A DNA stretch of 27,337 nucleotides, taken from HGM04593 sp045647885. Lineage in GTDB: Bacteria > Bacteroidota > Bacteroidia > Bacteroidales > Bacteroidaceae. The position numbers and the translations under genes are program-made. The stretch is taken from assembly GCA_045647885.1 (NCBI GenBank), contig JAZRMX010000031.1, positions 1-27,337 on the forward strand. The letters are read 5' to 3'. Shown piece after piece: positions 14,692 through 22,577 of the stretch. Every line of letters begins with the position of its first letter. Position 1 is the first letter of the stretch. Below the pieces are notes generated by a model that saw nothing but the letters and a program-made list of their open reading frames with translations, did not search any database and had not been told where the DNA came from.

Positions 14692-16596
14692 TTATAGCTC
14701 TTCGCACTCTTTTATCCACATAGCGAAGCTTGTGTCCGATGTCATGTTCCAACCGGCTTGGGGGCTGAGGTTGCAGCTGCCTACTTTTGGGCCGTCGGGC
14801 ATACAGGAGCGTTTGAACTGTTGTGTGAAGAAACGGCGCAGGAATGTGGTGAGCCATTTCTTGATGGTTGCTCTGTCGTGTGTGCCTTCAAATGCTTTTT
14901 CGGCCATCATTGCTATTTTTGAAGGTGAGAAGCCGTAGCGCACGAAGTTGTAGAGGAAGAAGTCGTGCAGTTCGTAGGGGCCTACAAGGTCTTCGGTCTT
15001 CTGTTTTATGTTTCCTTGCTCGTCGGCAGGGATGAGCTCGGGTGAGATGGGGGTGTCTACAATATCGAGCAGGGTGGTGCGTACGTTCTCGTCGGTGCTG
15101 TTCTGGGCTATGTGGCGCACAATGTGCTGCATAAGTGTTTTTGGAACCGATGCGTTTACTCCGTACATACTCATGTGGTCGCCGTTGTATGTGGCCCAGC
15201 CGAGTGCAAGCTCGGAGAGGTCACCAGTGCCCACAACAATGCCTGAAGCTTGGTTGGCAATGTCCATAAGTATCTGCGTGCGTTCACGGGCTTGTGCGTT
15301 CTCGTATGTAACATCGTGGTTGTCAATATTGTGCGCGATGTCCTTGAAATGCTGCACACAGGCCTCTTTTATTGATATTTCGCGTATTGTGGTGCCCAGA
15401 TGCTGCATAAGCATAAGTGCGTTTTTGTATGTGCGGCCGCTTGTGCCGAAGCCGGGCATTGTTACGGCAATGATATCTTTGCGTTCTTTGCCAATTATGT
15501 CGCAGGCTTTTGCTGTGACGAGCAGCGCAAGTGTGGAATCAAGACCACCCGAGATACCTATTACGCAGCTCTTGGCTCTTGTGTGTTCAATTCTCTTGGC
15601 AAGCGCGAGTGATTGTATTGTGAATATCTCTTCGTAGCGTTTGCCGGCCTCCTCTTTGGGTATAAAGGGGCTTGCGTCGAAGGTGCGTGTCAGTTCAGCC
15701 TTCTGGTCAGCAGCTTGGTCTATCTCTATAATGCGATATGTATTGCATATGGCAGTTGAACTGAATTGGTTGCTTGCAAGGCGCTGCTTGCGCAGTTTCT
15801 CGACATCGATTTCCGAAACGGTGTAACTGCTTCTGTTGTCGAATGCTGTGTTCTCGGCAAGAAGAGTGCCTTTTTCATAAATTGCATTGTATCCCGAGTA
15901 TACGCAGTTGCTTGTCGACTCGCCATATCCGGCATTTGTGTATACGTAACCGCTTATGCAATGGCGGCTTTGTGCTTCAATGCGTGTTTTTGTCTTGTCC
16001 TGCGCTCCTGCTTCGGCGCCGGTTGCTGTGGGGTTTGCAATGATTTCGGCTCCGGCAAGTGCCTGCAGGGTGCTTGGTGCGAGTGGTGCTTCGGCATCGT
16101 TGCCAATCTCTATTCCCAGTGTGTATGAAGGTGTGCGGTATAGCAGGTTGCTGCCAATTGGTGCTGTCTGCCCGCAAATGGTGGCTACAGCATCGGCAGG
16201 GAGGGTAGATGCGCAGGCAAACAACTCTTTGCGGCCACTTGTGGGTGTCTCTTTGGCGTTTATACCTTTTATTTCTCCTTTATATATTGTTACGGAGCAG
16301 TTATATAGCTTGTTGTTGCAGGCTACAGGTGTGCCGGCAACTATTATGCTGTTGCTTGCTTTGCTGGCCGAGAGCAGCTCCTGCAGGGCCTCTTCGGTCT
16401 TTTGCAGGAAAAAGGGTTGTGTGAAAAGGTCGCCACAGCTGCACGATGTGGTGCTGAGTTCGGGAAATACTATAAGTTCGGCTCCTTGCTGTGAAACCTT
16501 ATTTATAATGGATACTATTTCTTGTATGTTGAACTTGCAGTCGGCAACGCTTGTGAGCGGTGTTGCTGCAACGGCTTTTATGAATCCTTTTTCCAT
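14692..16596 (-). CDS. nadE: NAD+ synthetase, two-domain form with altered glutaminase site
   Basis: The protein has 634 residues: an N-terminal nitrilase-type glutaminase domain (about 1-270) fused to an NAD synthetase domain (about 300-634) that amidates nicotinate adenine dinucleotide. The synthetase half is well conserved: ISGGLDS P-loop (348-354) and GTGDLSELALGWATYNGDHMS with the following VNASVPKTL. In the glutaminase half Glu46 (FPELS) and Lys115 (AKETP) of the Glu-Lys-Cys triad remain. The nucleophile region, normally EICEDLW, reads EIGNDAE, putting Gly165 where the cysteine belongs; several nearby conserved residues also differ. Glutamine-derived ammonia is therefore unlikely, and free ammonia or another supplier is inferred. 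The frame is intact over its whole length. The start MEKGFIKAVAATP is family-like. It lies 90 bases downstream of the fasciclin gene with no clear promoter of its own. Confidence 0.93.
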   Translation of the reverse strand: MEKGFIKAVAATPLTSVADCKFNIQEIVSIINKVSQQGAELIVFPELSTTSCSCGDLFTQPFFLQKTEEALQELLSASKASNSIIVAGTPVACNNKLYNCSVTIYKGEIKGINAKETPTSGRKELFACASTLPADAVATICGQTAPIGSNLLYRTPSYTLGIEIGNDAEAPLAPSTLQALAGAEIIANPTATGAEAGAQDKTKTRIEAQSRHCISGYVYTNAGYGESTSNCVYSGYNAIYEKGTLLAENTAFDNRSSYTVSEIDVEKLRKQRLASNQFSSTAICNTYRIIEIDQAADQKAELTRTFDASPFIPKEEAGKRYEEIFTIQSLALAKRIEHTRAKSCVIGISGGLDSTLALLVTAKACDIIGKERKDIIAVTMPGFGTSGRTYKNALMLMQHLGTTIREISIKEACVQHFKDIAHNIDNHDVTYENAQARERTQILMDIANQASGIVVGTGDLSELALGWATYNGDHMSMYGVNASVPKTLMQHIVRHIAQNSTDENVRTTLLDIVDTPISPELIPADEQGNIKQKTEDLVGPYELHDFFLYNFVRYGFSPSKIAMMAEKAFEGTHDRATIKKWLTTFLRRFFTQQFKRSCMPDGPKVGSCNLSPQAGWNMTSDTSFAMWIKECEEL

Positions 16597-16649
16597 CTTT
16601 CTTGTATCTGTTGGGTTTGTTTCTCCCCGGCGTGGGGTGGGTATATTTG

Positions 16650-16680
16650 CAGAACACTTCCCTTGTGAGGAAGTGTTCTG
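16650..16680. repeat. 12-bp hairpin between the fasciclin gene and nadE
   Basis: CAGAACACTTCC (16650-16661) pairs perfectly with GGAAGTGTTCTG (16669-16680) around CTTGTGA. It starts 7 bases past the fasciclin gene stop on the minus strand. No T-tract follows on that strand, so it may be a weak terminator, or an attenuator or processing site limiting read-through into nadE. Confidence 0.7.
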
Positions 16681-16686
16681 TAAATT

Positions 16687-18960
16687 TTAGTATATGTCTT
16701 CGGGTGCTCCCGGGTCGTTGTAGATTGATTTGGGAACAATCTCAAGGTAGTCATGGTTGTACTCCTTGTTACCATCGTCGTTCTCTGTAACGTTCTTCAC
16801 CTGAACCCACCAGCCACCTTTTCTGGGTGTGAACTCGTGGTTGGTTACAAGGATTCTTCGCATTGCGTTGTTGGTTTCGCGGAAGGGATGGATATTCTCG
16901 CCTGAACCATAGGTGATGCTTGCAGGAGCTTTCATATATCCACGGTTACGCAAAGCTCTTTCGGCATCGGCAATCTCACTGCTTGCTAAGGGTACACCAT
17001 TCTCGTCCTTATCGGAGAACCAACCGATACGGTTCATGTTTGATTCGTCGTTACGCATATCCACGGGGATACCGCATACTCTGTTGTTGAGGTAGAACTG
17101 GATCACACCGCGACGGCTTGACATAGAGAAACCGATACGTACTTCATAAGTACCCTGGGGTACGTGGGGCAAACGGTATTCTGCATAGAAACCTTTTCCT
17201 TCAATGAGGAACTCGTCACCCTGGTAGCTGGTATAAGCACCTTCGGATGTCTGGCAGGGGGGGAGGTAGAAGATCTCTGTATCGGGGTTGAGGGCTCTCA
17301 AACGTTTGCAGAAAGGTGTTTTGTTCTGCTGGGGCATGGGAGTACCGTCACCCGAGGGAATGTATACGAATTTGTTTGACTGTGTCCATCTTACGCGGTT
17401 TGTTGTCAACTCGGGGAAGCAAGATATCATATCCCAACGCATACGCTCTTTGATAACGTTCTGTATCATCTCCTCCTCGTTGTATACAAGAATCTTGTCG
17501 AGGAAGTGTATTGATGCGTTTGTGGGGCTGATGGTTGAGTGATTCTTCATTGACTCGGGGAACACTGTTGCTGCATCCTCCTGGTCTATCACCTTGATGT
17601 TGGTGTGATATCTCATCAAATCGCTGGGAGTGGTGTTGCAGTAGTTGAGGATAACATCGCTCTCGTCGAAAGAGGGGTCGGTGTATGCTTTTGTTACCTT
17701 GAGTATGCAACCCTCGTCAATGATACCATTAGATATTGCCTCAAGTTCTTCATCGTTGTATTCCCACTCGCTGTAGGGGAGGTATGTCTCAAAATAGTCG
17801 TGCCAGTTGTATCCACGGTCCATGTTCTCGCTGGCCTTGAATGTACCACCGTTCTCGCAGCTCTTGTTTATATAGGTCTGCTCCATGATCCAGTCGCGGG
17901 GAGCACCTTTAGCAAAGATGAGCTGACGGTCTATAATATGGTATGCGATATATTTGAACAGAGCGTTCTTGGGGTGAGTGTACTGTCTCTCGTATCCGGG
18001 CTCTGAACCATATATCTTTTCAGCGAACTTGGCGAGGTCCTGCCAAGTGTTGATTTCCATTTCGTAATAGTTGTTTTGGGGGTTTGAAAGCACCTCGTTG
18101 GGCTCAATGAGCAGTGTGTAGCCAAGGTCCTTGTACTGGGGGAAGGCTGCTTTCTTTCCCTTACCTGTCTGGCCGAACTCCATAGACTCGTCATAGGGGT
18201 CGTAGTTTTCGTCCTTGTCCTTGCGGTTAAGGAGGCTGCTGAGACCGGTCTGTACAATGGCATCGTAGAAGATACTCAATGAACCTACACCGTTCAAAAT
18301 TTCAGCTGCACCCTTCTCCGAGGGGTTGAGTACGCTTGAAACTACGTGGATGGTTCCGTTGTAGGTGAGGATGTCGCTCTCTGTAACCAGGGCGTTGTCT
18401 TTTCCACCCAAATAGAAAAGGATGTCTCCTTCGCTTGTGATATCCTGTCTGATCTCGATGTCGCGGTTGTTCATTGAGGGCTTGCGGATTACCGAACCGG
18501 AGAAATCGGCGGTTTTGAACTCACCTTCGATAATGTGGTTCTTGGCTATCTTTGTACAAACCTCGGGAGTAAGGTCGTTTACATCGGGCGAAGTGATAAG
18601 AGTCTTGTCGTTCTCGTCGACGTTCTCCTTGGTAAGGTAGTTGTTGTACTCGTCGGCTACGAACTTCTCTACTGCGCTGTTGGTGGGGGCGATACAGGTG
18701 TATGCACCATAGGTAGACAATGTCTTAAGGATGGTACCCTGTGAGCTGCCGTTACCGATGCTGGCCTTCTCAAGAATCTTGACAAAGTGGCTGAACTGCT
18801 CGGGACGGTCCTCCAGATAGGTAGAAATAAGGTCTCCTGTGAACGTAAAGCGGTTGCTCTGGTCCACCTCGTCTTGACATCCTGTAAATGTTCCTCCCAC
18901 GAATATTGCAAGTGAGAAGAGCACCCAGGTTTTCAAACTTTTTGAAACTGTTTTTTTCAT
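16687..18960 (-). CDS. Fasciclin-domain surface lipoprotein
   Basis: The protein has 757 residues with a lipoprotein signal peptide: a basic start, hydrophobic core, then TFTGC with Cys28 as the lipidated residue. The residues after Cys (QDEVDQ) are acidic, resembling the Bacteroidetes export signal that moves lipoproteins to the cell surface. A first fasciclin (FAS1) unit spans about 42-215 (YGAYTCIAPTNSAVEKFV, then ILTYNGTIHVVSSVL). A second, more diverged unit follows (about 230-500, LGYTLLIEPNEVL ... ISPTNASIHFLDKILVY). The C-terminal 250 residues look like a beta-sandwich (FLIEGKGFYAEYRLPHVPQGTYEVRIGF), possibly glycan- or protein-binding. Such proteins usually accompany SusC/SusD pairs, but none is present here. 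The promoter is strong and the leader long. The ligand is unknown. Confidence 0.85.
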   Translation of the reverse strand: MKKTVSKSLKTWVLFSLAIFVGGTFTGCQDEVDQSNRFTFTGDLISTYLEDRPEQFSHFVKILEKASIGNGSSQGTILKTLSTYGAYTCIAPTNSAVEKFVADEYNNYLTKENVDENDKTLITSPDVNDLTPEVCTKIAKNHIIEGEFKTADFSGSVIRKPSMNNRDIEIRQDITSEGDILFYLGGKDNALVTESDILTYNGTIHVVSSVLNPSEKGAAEILNGVGSLSIFYDAIVQTGLSSLLNRKDKDENYDPYDESMEFGQTGKGKKAAFPQYKDLGYTLLIEPNEVLSNPQNNYYEMEINTWQDLAKFAEKIYGSEPGYERQYTHPKNALFKYIAYHIIDRQLIFAKGAPRDWIMEQTYINKSCENGGTFKASENMDRGYNWHDYFETYLPYSEWEYNDEELEAISNGIIDEGCILKVTKAYTDPSFDESDVILNYCNTTPSDLMRYHTNIKVIDQEDAATVFPESMKNHSTISPTNASIHFLDKILVYNEEEMIQNVIKERMRWDMISCFPELTTNRVRWTQSNKFVYIPSGDGTPMPQQNKTPFCKRLRALNPDTEIFYLPPCQTSEGAYTSYQGDEFLIEGKGFYAEYRLPHVPQGTYEVRIGFSMSSRRGVIQFYLNNRVCGIPVDMRNDESNMNRIGWFSDKDENGVPLASSEIADAERALRNRGYMKAPASITYGSGENIHPFRETNNAMRRILVTNHEFTPRKGGWWVQVKNVTENDDGNKEYNHDYLEIVPKSIYNDPGAPEDIY

Positions 18961-19034
18961 ATTGGGTTGTAGTTTAATTATTATTGCGTGTATAAAATAT
19001 TGTGCATAAATAATTTACCTTGTTTTGTGCCAGC

Positions 19035-19061
19035 CCGGCAATGTTCTTGTTACTTTGCCGG
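19035..19061 (-). promoter_or_regulatory. Hairpin in the fasciclin gene leader
   Basis: CCGGCAA (19035-19041) pairs with TTGCCGG (19055-19061) around a 13-base loop. It falls within the predicted leader of about 120 bases, 74 bases before the start codon. It may stabilise the mRNA or be a binding site; no known riboswitch pattern is recognisable. Confidence 0.4.
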
Positions 19062-19086
19062 TGAGTGTATGTGCACAAATCAGTTT

Positions 19087-19117
19087 CAAATATAGAAGAA
19101 TTAAATCAATCAAACAA
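19087..19117 (-). promoter_or_regulatory. Promoter of the fasciclin lipoprotein gene
   Basis: On the minus strand TTG (19117-19115) is followed after 20 bases by TATATTTG (19094-19087), a perfect sigma-ABfr promoter. Predicted start is near 19080, giving an unusually long leader of about 120 bases. Confidence 0.75.
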
Positions 19118-19189
19118 GAAATTTTCTTCAAAATTATTTATTTTTTCCTTTTTTATATATAAATGAGTGGTGGCAGTGCTGTAACTTGT

Positions 19190-19220
19190 AAAAAAAAGAG
19201 CAGCTTGTTGGCTGCTCTTT
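19190..19220 (-). terminator. Terminator of the ttcA-like/DUF486 unit
   Basis: On the minus strand AAAGAGCAGC, loop CAACAA, then GCTGCTCTTT is followed by a run of T (complement of the A-tract 19190-19197). This is a classic intrinsic terminator 30 bases past the DUF486 stop. Confidence 0.85.
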
Positions 19221-19250
19221 CTGTCTCTTTTTGCTCTGTTTTTCGTGCTG

Positions 19251-19625
19251 TTACTTCAGGAATACAAAGTACACGGCAAGTACAAGGAATAGTACTGCAA
19301 CGAAGTGATTCCACTGCAAGGACTCGCCCTTGAACAGTATTGATACAATGATTCCGAATACAAGGCACGATATTACCTCTTGTATAACCTTTAGCTGTAC
19401 CAGCGAGAATGGGCCGCCGTTTATGTCGCTGCCTATTCGGTTGGCCGGTATAAGGAATGAGTACTCGAGGAGCGCTATTCCCCAGCTTATGAGGATGATG
19501 AATATCATCGGGGTGTTCGATGAGATGATTTTCATATCCTGTAATTTAAGGTTGCCATACCAGGCAAGTGTCATGAAGCTGTTCGATATTATGAGCAGCA
19601 CAAGGGTTAGGATTATTTTTGTCAT
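19251..19625 (-). CDS. DUF486 (DMT superfamily) inner-membrane protein
   Basis: This small 124-residue membrane protein has four predicted helices (about 3-22, 38-58, 80-98, 105-123). The SFMTLAWYGNLK, ISWGIALLEYSFLIPANRIG and FSLVQLKVIQEVISCLVFG blocks are typical of the DUF486 family, a four-helix relative of the drug/metabolite transporters such as EmrE. Family members probably act as homodimers, but substrate is unknown and no transport residue can be assigned here. It begins 13 bases after the ttcA-like stop and ends before a strong terminator, so it is the last gene of a two-gene unit. The functional link to tRNA thiolation is not evident. Confidence 0.85.
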   Translation of the reverse strand: MTKIILTLVLLIISNSFMTLAWYGNLKLQDMKIISSNTPMIFIILISWGIALLEYSFLIPANRIGSDINGGPFSLVQLKVIQEVISCLVFGIIVSILFKGESLQWNHFVAVLFLVLAVYFVFLK

Positions 19626-19638
19626 TTGTATAATAATT

Positions 19639-20394
19639 TTACTGTTTCTTCTCGGTTTTTGGTGGCAGCAGTTCGGGCTGTATGTTGCTCATTGCTCCCC
19701 ACAGATTGTAACGCGCTTCGGGGTTCAGGCTTGTGAGGTGGCCCAGTAGCTCTTTCATCTGCTTGCGATTGCTGCTGTTTTCGTATGGGCAGTTTTTTAT
19801 TTGTGGCGGAAAAGCGCGCATTTGCGCGTATTTCTCAACATCTTCTTCGGCTGTGAGGCACAAAGGGCGTATTATGGTTATGGGAAATTTTTCCATCTTC
19901 ATTGCCGGTGCCATTGCACTGAATGCGCCTTGAAAGGTTATGTTCATAAGCATGGTCTCAATGAAGTCGTCCATGTTGTGTCCAAGGGCTATCTTGTTGC
20001 AACCTTCCTGCTGCGCAAGCTCAAAAAGTGCCTTGCGACGGTTCCACGAGCAGAGGAAGCAGGGTGAGCGGCGCGTGTCGGTTTCAGCGTTGAAACTTCT
20101 TTCCAGGTGGTGGTATGGCACTTGCAGACTGCTGCAGAGGTTTTGCAGGTATTCCTTGTTGCTTTTGTATGGAATATTTACCATCGCTACGTGCGCTGCA
20201 ACTATGGATATCTGTGGCTTGTGTATGCGGCTTCTTTCGGCCAGTAGCTGCAGCATTGTGAGCGAGTCCTTGCCGCCCGAGAGGGCTACAAGTATTTTGT
20301 CTCCATTCTCGAGCAGGGAATAATCCTTTGTCGCTTTGGAGAATCGCCCTTGTATGCGCTTGTACAATTTCTGTTCCTCGGTGAATTTTGCCAT
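19639..20394 (-). CDS. ttcA: TtcA-like tRNA 2-thiocytidine synthase
   Basis: This PP-loop ATP pyrophosphatase of the TtcA/TilS group has 251 residues. The ATP-binding motif SGGKDS is at 39-44. PCFLC gives Cys112 and Cys115, and NCPYENSSNRKQM gives Cys202; together these match the three cysteines that hold the Fe-S cluster in TtcA. ALGHNMDDFIETMLMN (about 136-151) is the conserved LGHxxDD block. TtcA thiolates C32 of certain tRNAs. The gene symbol is by family; specificity in Bacteroidales is inferred. I start at the ATG 20392-20394 (MAKFTEEQKL) rather than the in-frame TTG three codons upstream. No clean promoter was found. DUF486 follows 13 bases later. Confidence 0.85.
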   Translation of the reverse strand: MAKFTEEQKLYKRIQGRFSKATKDYSLLENGDKILVALSGGKDSLTMLQLLAERSRIHKPQISIVAAHVAMVNIPYKSNKEYLQNLCSSLQVPYHHLERSFNAETDTRRSPCFLCSWNRRKALFELAQQEGCNKIALGHNMDDFIETMLMNITFQGAFSAMAPAMKMEKFPITIIRPLCLTAEEDVEKYAQMRAFPPQIKNCPYENSSNRKQMKELLGHLTSLNPEARYNLWGAMSNIQPELLPPKTEKKQ

Positions 20395-20491
20395 CTGCCA
20401 CAAATTTGCTGCGAAGTTAGTGAATTGTTGCCATAAATTTGCCGTTTGCCTGCCGGCTTTTTTTAAAATGTATTAAAATGTTGTTGAATAA

Positions 20492-20523
20492 GGTGTGTTT
20501 GTTGTATTTTATATTTATATTTG
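20492..20523 (+). promoter_or_regulatory. Promoter of the TPR/PD40-nfeD-floA unit
   Basis: TTG at 20492-20494, 21 bases, then TATATTTG at 20516-20523, a perfect -7 box. Predicted start is near 20530, about 60 bases before the preferred ATG at 20590. Confidence 0.7.
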
Positions 20524-20589
20524 CGATAAATACAAGAGTGTGTATGGTGTTCGCCCCGCTCTTTTTGTTGAATGATAATGGTTCAGTCG

Positions 20590-22032
20590 ATGAGAAGAAT
20601 AATATATTTGTGTCTCTTTTTTGCTTTTTCGGCATCGTTCCTTATGGCGCAGAACAAGAATGCCGCACGCAAGTTGTTCCTTGCCGGTGAGTATGCCGAG
20701 GCAAAGCCTATGTTTGGCAGGTTACTCAAGCAGAACCCCCGCAACAGTGAACTGAACTACTGGTATGCTGTCTGCTGCTACGAAACAAAAGATACCACGG
20801 CCGACATTAGAGGAATGCTTGAATTTGCAGCGTCGCGTAAGATATCGAATGCCCACCGTTATCTGGGCGACCTATATGCCGATAGCTGTGACTATGTAAC
20901 CGCTGCCGAGAAGTATGAGGATTTCTTGGATGTAAGTACCGACGATTCCCTGGTTGCCATCTATCGCACCCGGCTCAATAGCGTGAACCGCCTTTATCGT
21001 ATGATTGCCTCCACTGCCAAGGTGTGTGTAATTGACAGTTTTGTGGTTGACAAGGATAAATTTCTGTCGGCCTACAGAATGGGGCGTGATGCCGGTTCCA
21101 TCCACACGGTTGCCGACTTTTTCGAGGAGGAGGACGAGGATGGCGGCTACCTCTCGGCTACTGAGCGCGGTACAGACATTTACTATGCAATGAGCGATGA
21201 TGTGGCCGGCGATTCCTTGCTGAAACTTTATCATAGCACCCTCGTTGGCGAGCAATGGAGCAAGCCTGCAAAGCTCAAGGGGTTAGACACAAAAGGCAAT
21301 GATAATTACCCCTTTATGCTTGCCGACGGCTTGACTCTCTATTTTGCCAGCGACGGCGAGGGCAGTATTGGCGGGTATGATATTTTTATCACCCGTTACG
21401 ACTCGGAAAACGGCCGTTTTCTGCGCCCCGACAATGTGGGCATGCCCTTTAACTCTACAGCTAACGATTATATGATGGCGGTGAACGAGGTTGCCGAACT
21501 TGGTTGGTTTGCAACAGATCGTCGCCAGCCCGAGGGCAAGGTGTGTGTCTATGTCTTTGTGTACGGCGATATAAAAGAGCGTTGCGACGTGGAACGTGAT
21601 GGGTATGACAAGGTTCTTGGCCTTGCACAGCTACGCTCCATAGCCTATACCCAAACCGATGCCGAAGTGGTGCGCAAGGCGCGTCAGCAACTGGCTATGC
21701 TGTTTTACGATGTTGCCGACGACAAAAAGAAAACCGGCGATTTCCTCTTTGTTATTGATAATGCGCTCGATTATACTTCGTTGAACGACTTCAAGAATGC
21801 CCAGGCAAAGGCGTTGTTCCAGAAGTGGCAGAAAGGCTCTGCGCAATATGAAGAAAATGTAAAGGTGTTGCAACAGAAACGCGATGCTTATGCTGTGGCC
21901 GGCGATGCGGCAAAAGCCCGTATGCGCAACGAAATCCTGAACCTGGAGCAACAGGTCGACAGCGATTATTACTCCTTGCAAGAGATGGAGTTCGAGATAA
22001 GGAGATTGGAGATTGGTACCATTTATAAGTAA
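20590..22032 (+). CDS. Exported TPR / PD40 beta-propeller-like protein
   Basis: The protein has 480 residues. A signal peptide (MRRIIYLCLFFAFSASFLMAQ, cleavage after about residue 20) supports the ATG at 20590; in-frame ATGs at 20572 and 20578 would only lengthen the basic start. TPR-like helices follow (about 22-135: AARKLFLAGEYAEAKPMFGRLLKQNP, then AHRYLGDLYADSCDYVTAAEKYEDFL). A region with PD40/WD40-like repeats comes next (YPFMLADGLTLYFASDGEGSIGGYDIFITRYD, about 237-268), then a helical, probably coiled-coil C-terminus (about 370-475). The combination resembles the periplasmic halves of OmpA-type PD40 proteins and gliding/PorE-like proteins, but the peptidoglycan-binding OmpA domain is absent. 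nfeD follows 18 bases later, suggesting a link with the NfeD-FloA pair. Confidence 0.75.
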   Translation: MRRIIYLCLFFAFSASFLMAQNKNAARKLFLAGEYAEAKPMFGRLLKQNPRNSELNYWYAVCCYETKDTTADIRGMLEFAASRKISNAHRYLGDLYADSCDYVTAAEKYEDFLDVSTDDSLVAIYRTRLNSVNRLYRMIASTAKVCVIDSFVVDKDKFLSAYRMGRDAGSIHTVADFFEEEDEDGGYLSATERGTDIYYAMSDDVAGDSLLKLYHSTLVGEQWSKPAKLKGLDTKGNDNYPFMLADGLTLYFASDGEGSIGGYDIFITRYDSENGRFLRPDNVGMPFNSTANDYMMAVNEVAELGWFATDRRQPEGKVCVYVFVYGDIKERCDVERDGYDKVLGLAQLRSIAYTQTDAEVVRKARQQLAMLFYDVADDKKKTGDFLFVIDNALDYTSLNDFKNAQAKALFQKWQKGSAQYEENVKVLQQKRDAYAVAGDAAKARMRNEILNLEQQVDSDYYSLQEMEFEIRRLEIGTIYK

Positions 22033-22050
22033 CTAACAAATGTTTGTCCT

Positions 22051-22515
22051 ATGGAACTTGTGTTGACTGCTGTGTTTTTGTTTCTAGGAGCTCTGCTTCT
22101 GGTCGTTGAGGTGGCGCTTATTCCCGGTTTCGGTATCACCGGTATACTGGGTATATGCTCGTTTGTGACATCCATAGCCTATGCCTTTGCAGTGCTGGGC
22201 GCAATTGCCGGCTGGGTTACACTGGGCATTGTGGTAACGCTTGTTGTGCTGTTCATAATGTGGGCGGTGTATGGCAAGTCGCTCAAGAGGCTTGCGCTTA
22301 AAAAGAATATCGATTCCACGCTTGAAAACCCCTTTGCGCGAACACTTGTTGTGGGTACTGAAGGCGTGGCAATCACCCGTCTTGCGCTTGTGGGCGAGGC
22401 TGAGTTCAATGGCTCGCAGTTGGAGGTGGTTTCGGCCGACGGGCTCATCGATGCCGGTACGCAGGTATTTGTGTCGCGCATGACCGAGAGCGTAATTTTT
22501 GTCAAGAGAAAATAA
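22051..22515 (+). CDS. NfeD family membrane protein
   Basis: This 154-residue short-form NfeD has three hydrophobic helices (about 4-21, 27-47 and 52-73). A short cytosolic linker precedes the OB-fold domain (about 95-152: ARTLVVGTEGVAITRLALVGEAEFNGSQLEVVSADGLIDAGTQVFVSRM), characteristic of NfeD1b proteins. These lack the protease domain of the long form. NfeD proteins are nearly always encoded next to flotillin-like SPFH proteins and are thought to organise membrane microdomains with them. That holds here: a floA gene starts 62 bases downstream. The start ATG at 22051 gives MELVLTAVFLFLGALLLVVE, a clean first helix. Confidence 0.88.
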   Translation: MELVLTAVFLFLGALLLVVEVALIPGFGITGILGICSFVTSIAYAFAVLGAIAGWVTLGIVVTLVVLFIMWAVYGKSLKRLALKKNIDSTLENPFARTLVVGTEGVAITRLALVGEAEFNGSQLEVVSADGLIDAGTQVFVSRMTESVIFVKRK

Positions 22516-22528
22516 ATGGTTTTTTATT

Positions 22529-22542
22529 GCGGGGTAGCCCGC
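22529..22542 (+). repeat. Small GC hairpin between nfeD and floA
   Basis: GCGGG (22529-22533) pairs with CCCGC (22538-22542) around GTAG in the 62-base gap. No T-tract follows on the plus strand, so it is unlikely to stop transcription. It may affect mRNA processing or the relative expression of the two genes. Confidence 0.4.
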
Positions 22543-22577
22543 GCAACAAACAGAGAATAACTTAAATTTTATATATT

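Noticed and set aside
15008..15637. A 209-codon plus-strand ORF antisense to nadE
   Set aside because: Shadow of the strongly conserved NAD synthetase domain.
16129..16177. Frameshift in nadE as the cause of the altered cysteine region
   Set aside because: The frame is open over 634 codons, and conserved residues resume on both sides in the same frame (for example PSTLQALAGAEII just after), so substitution rather than frameshift explains it.
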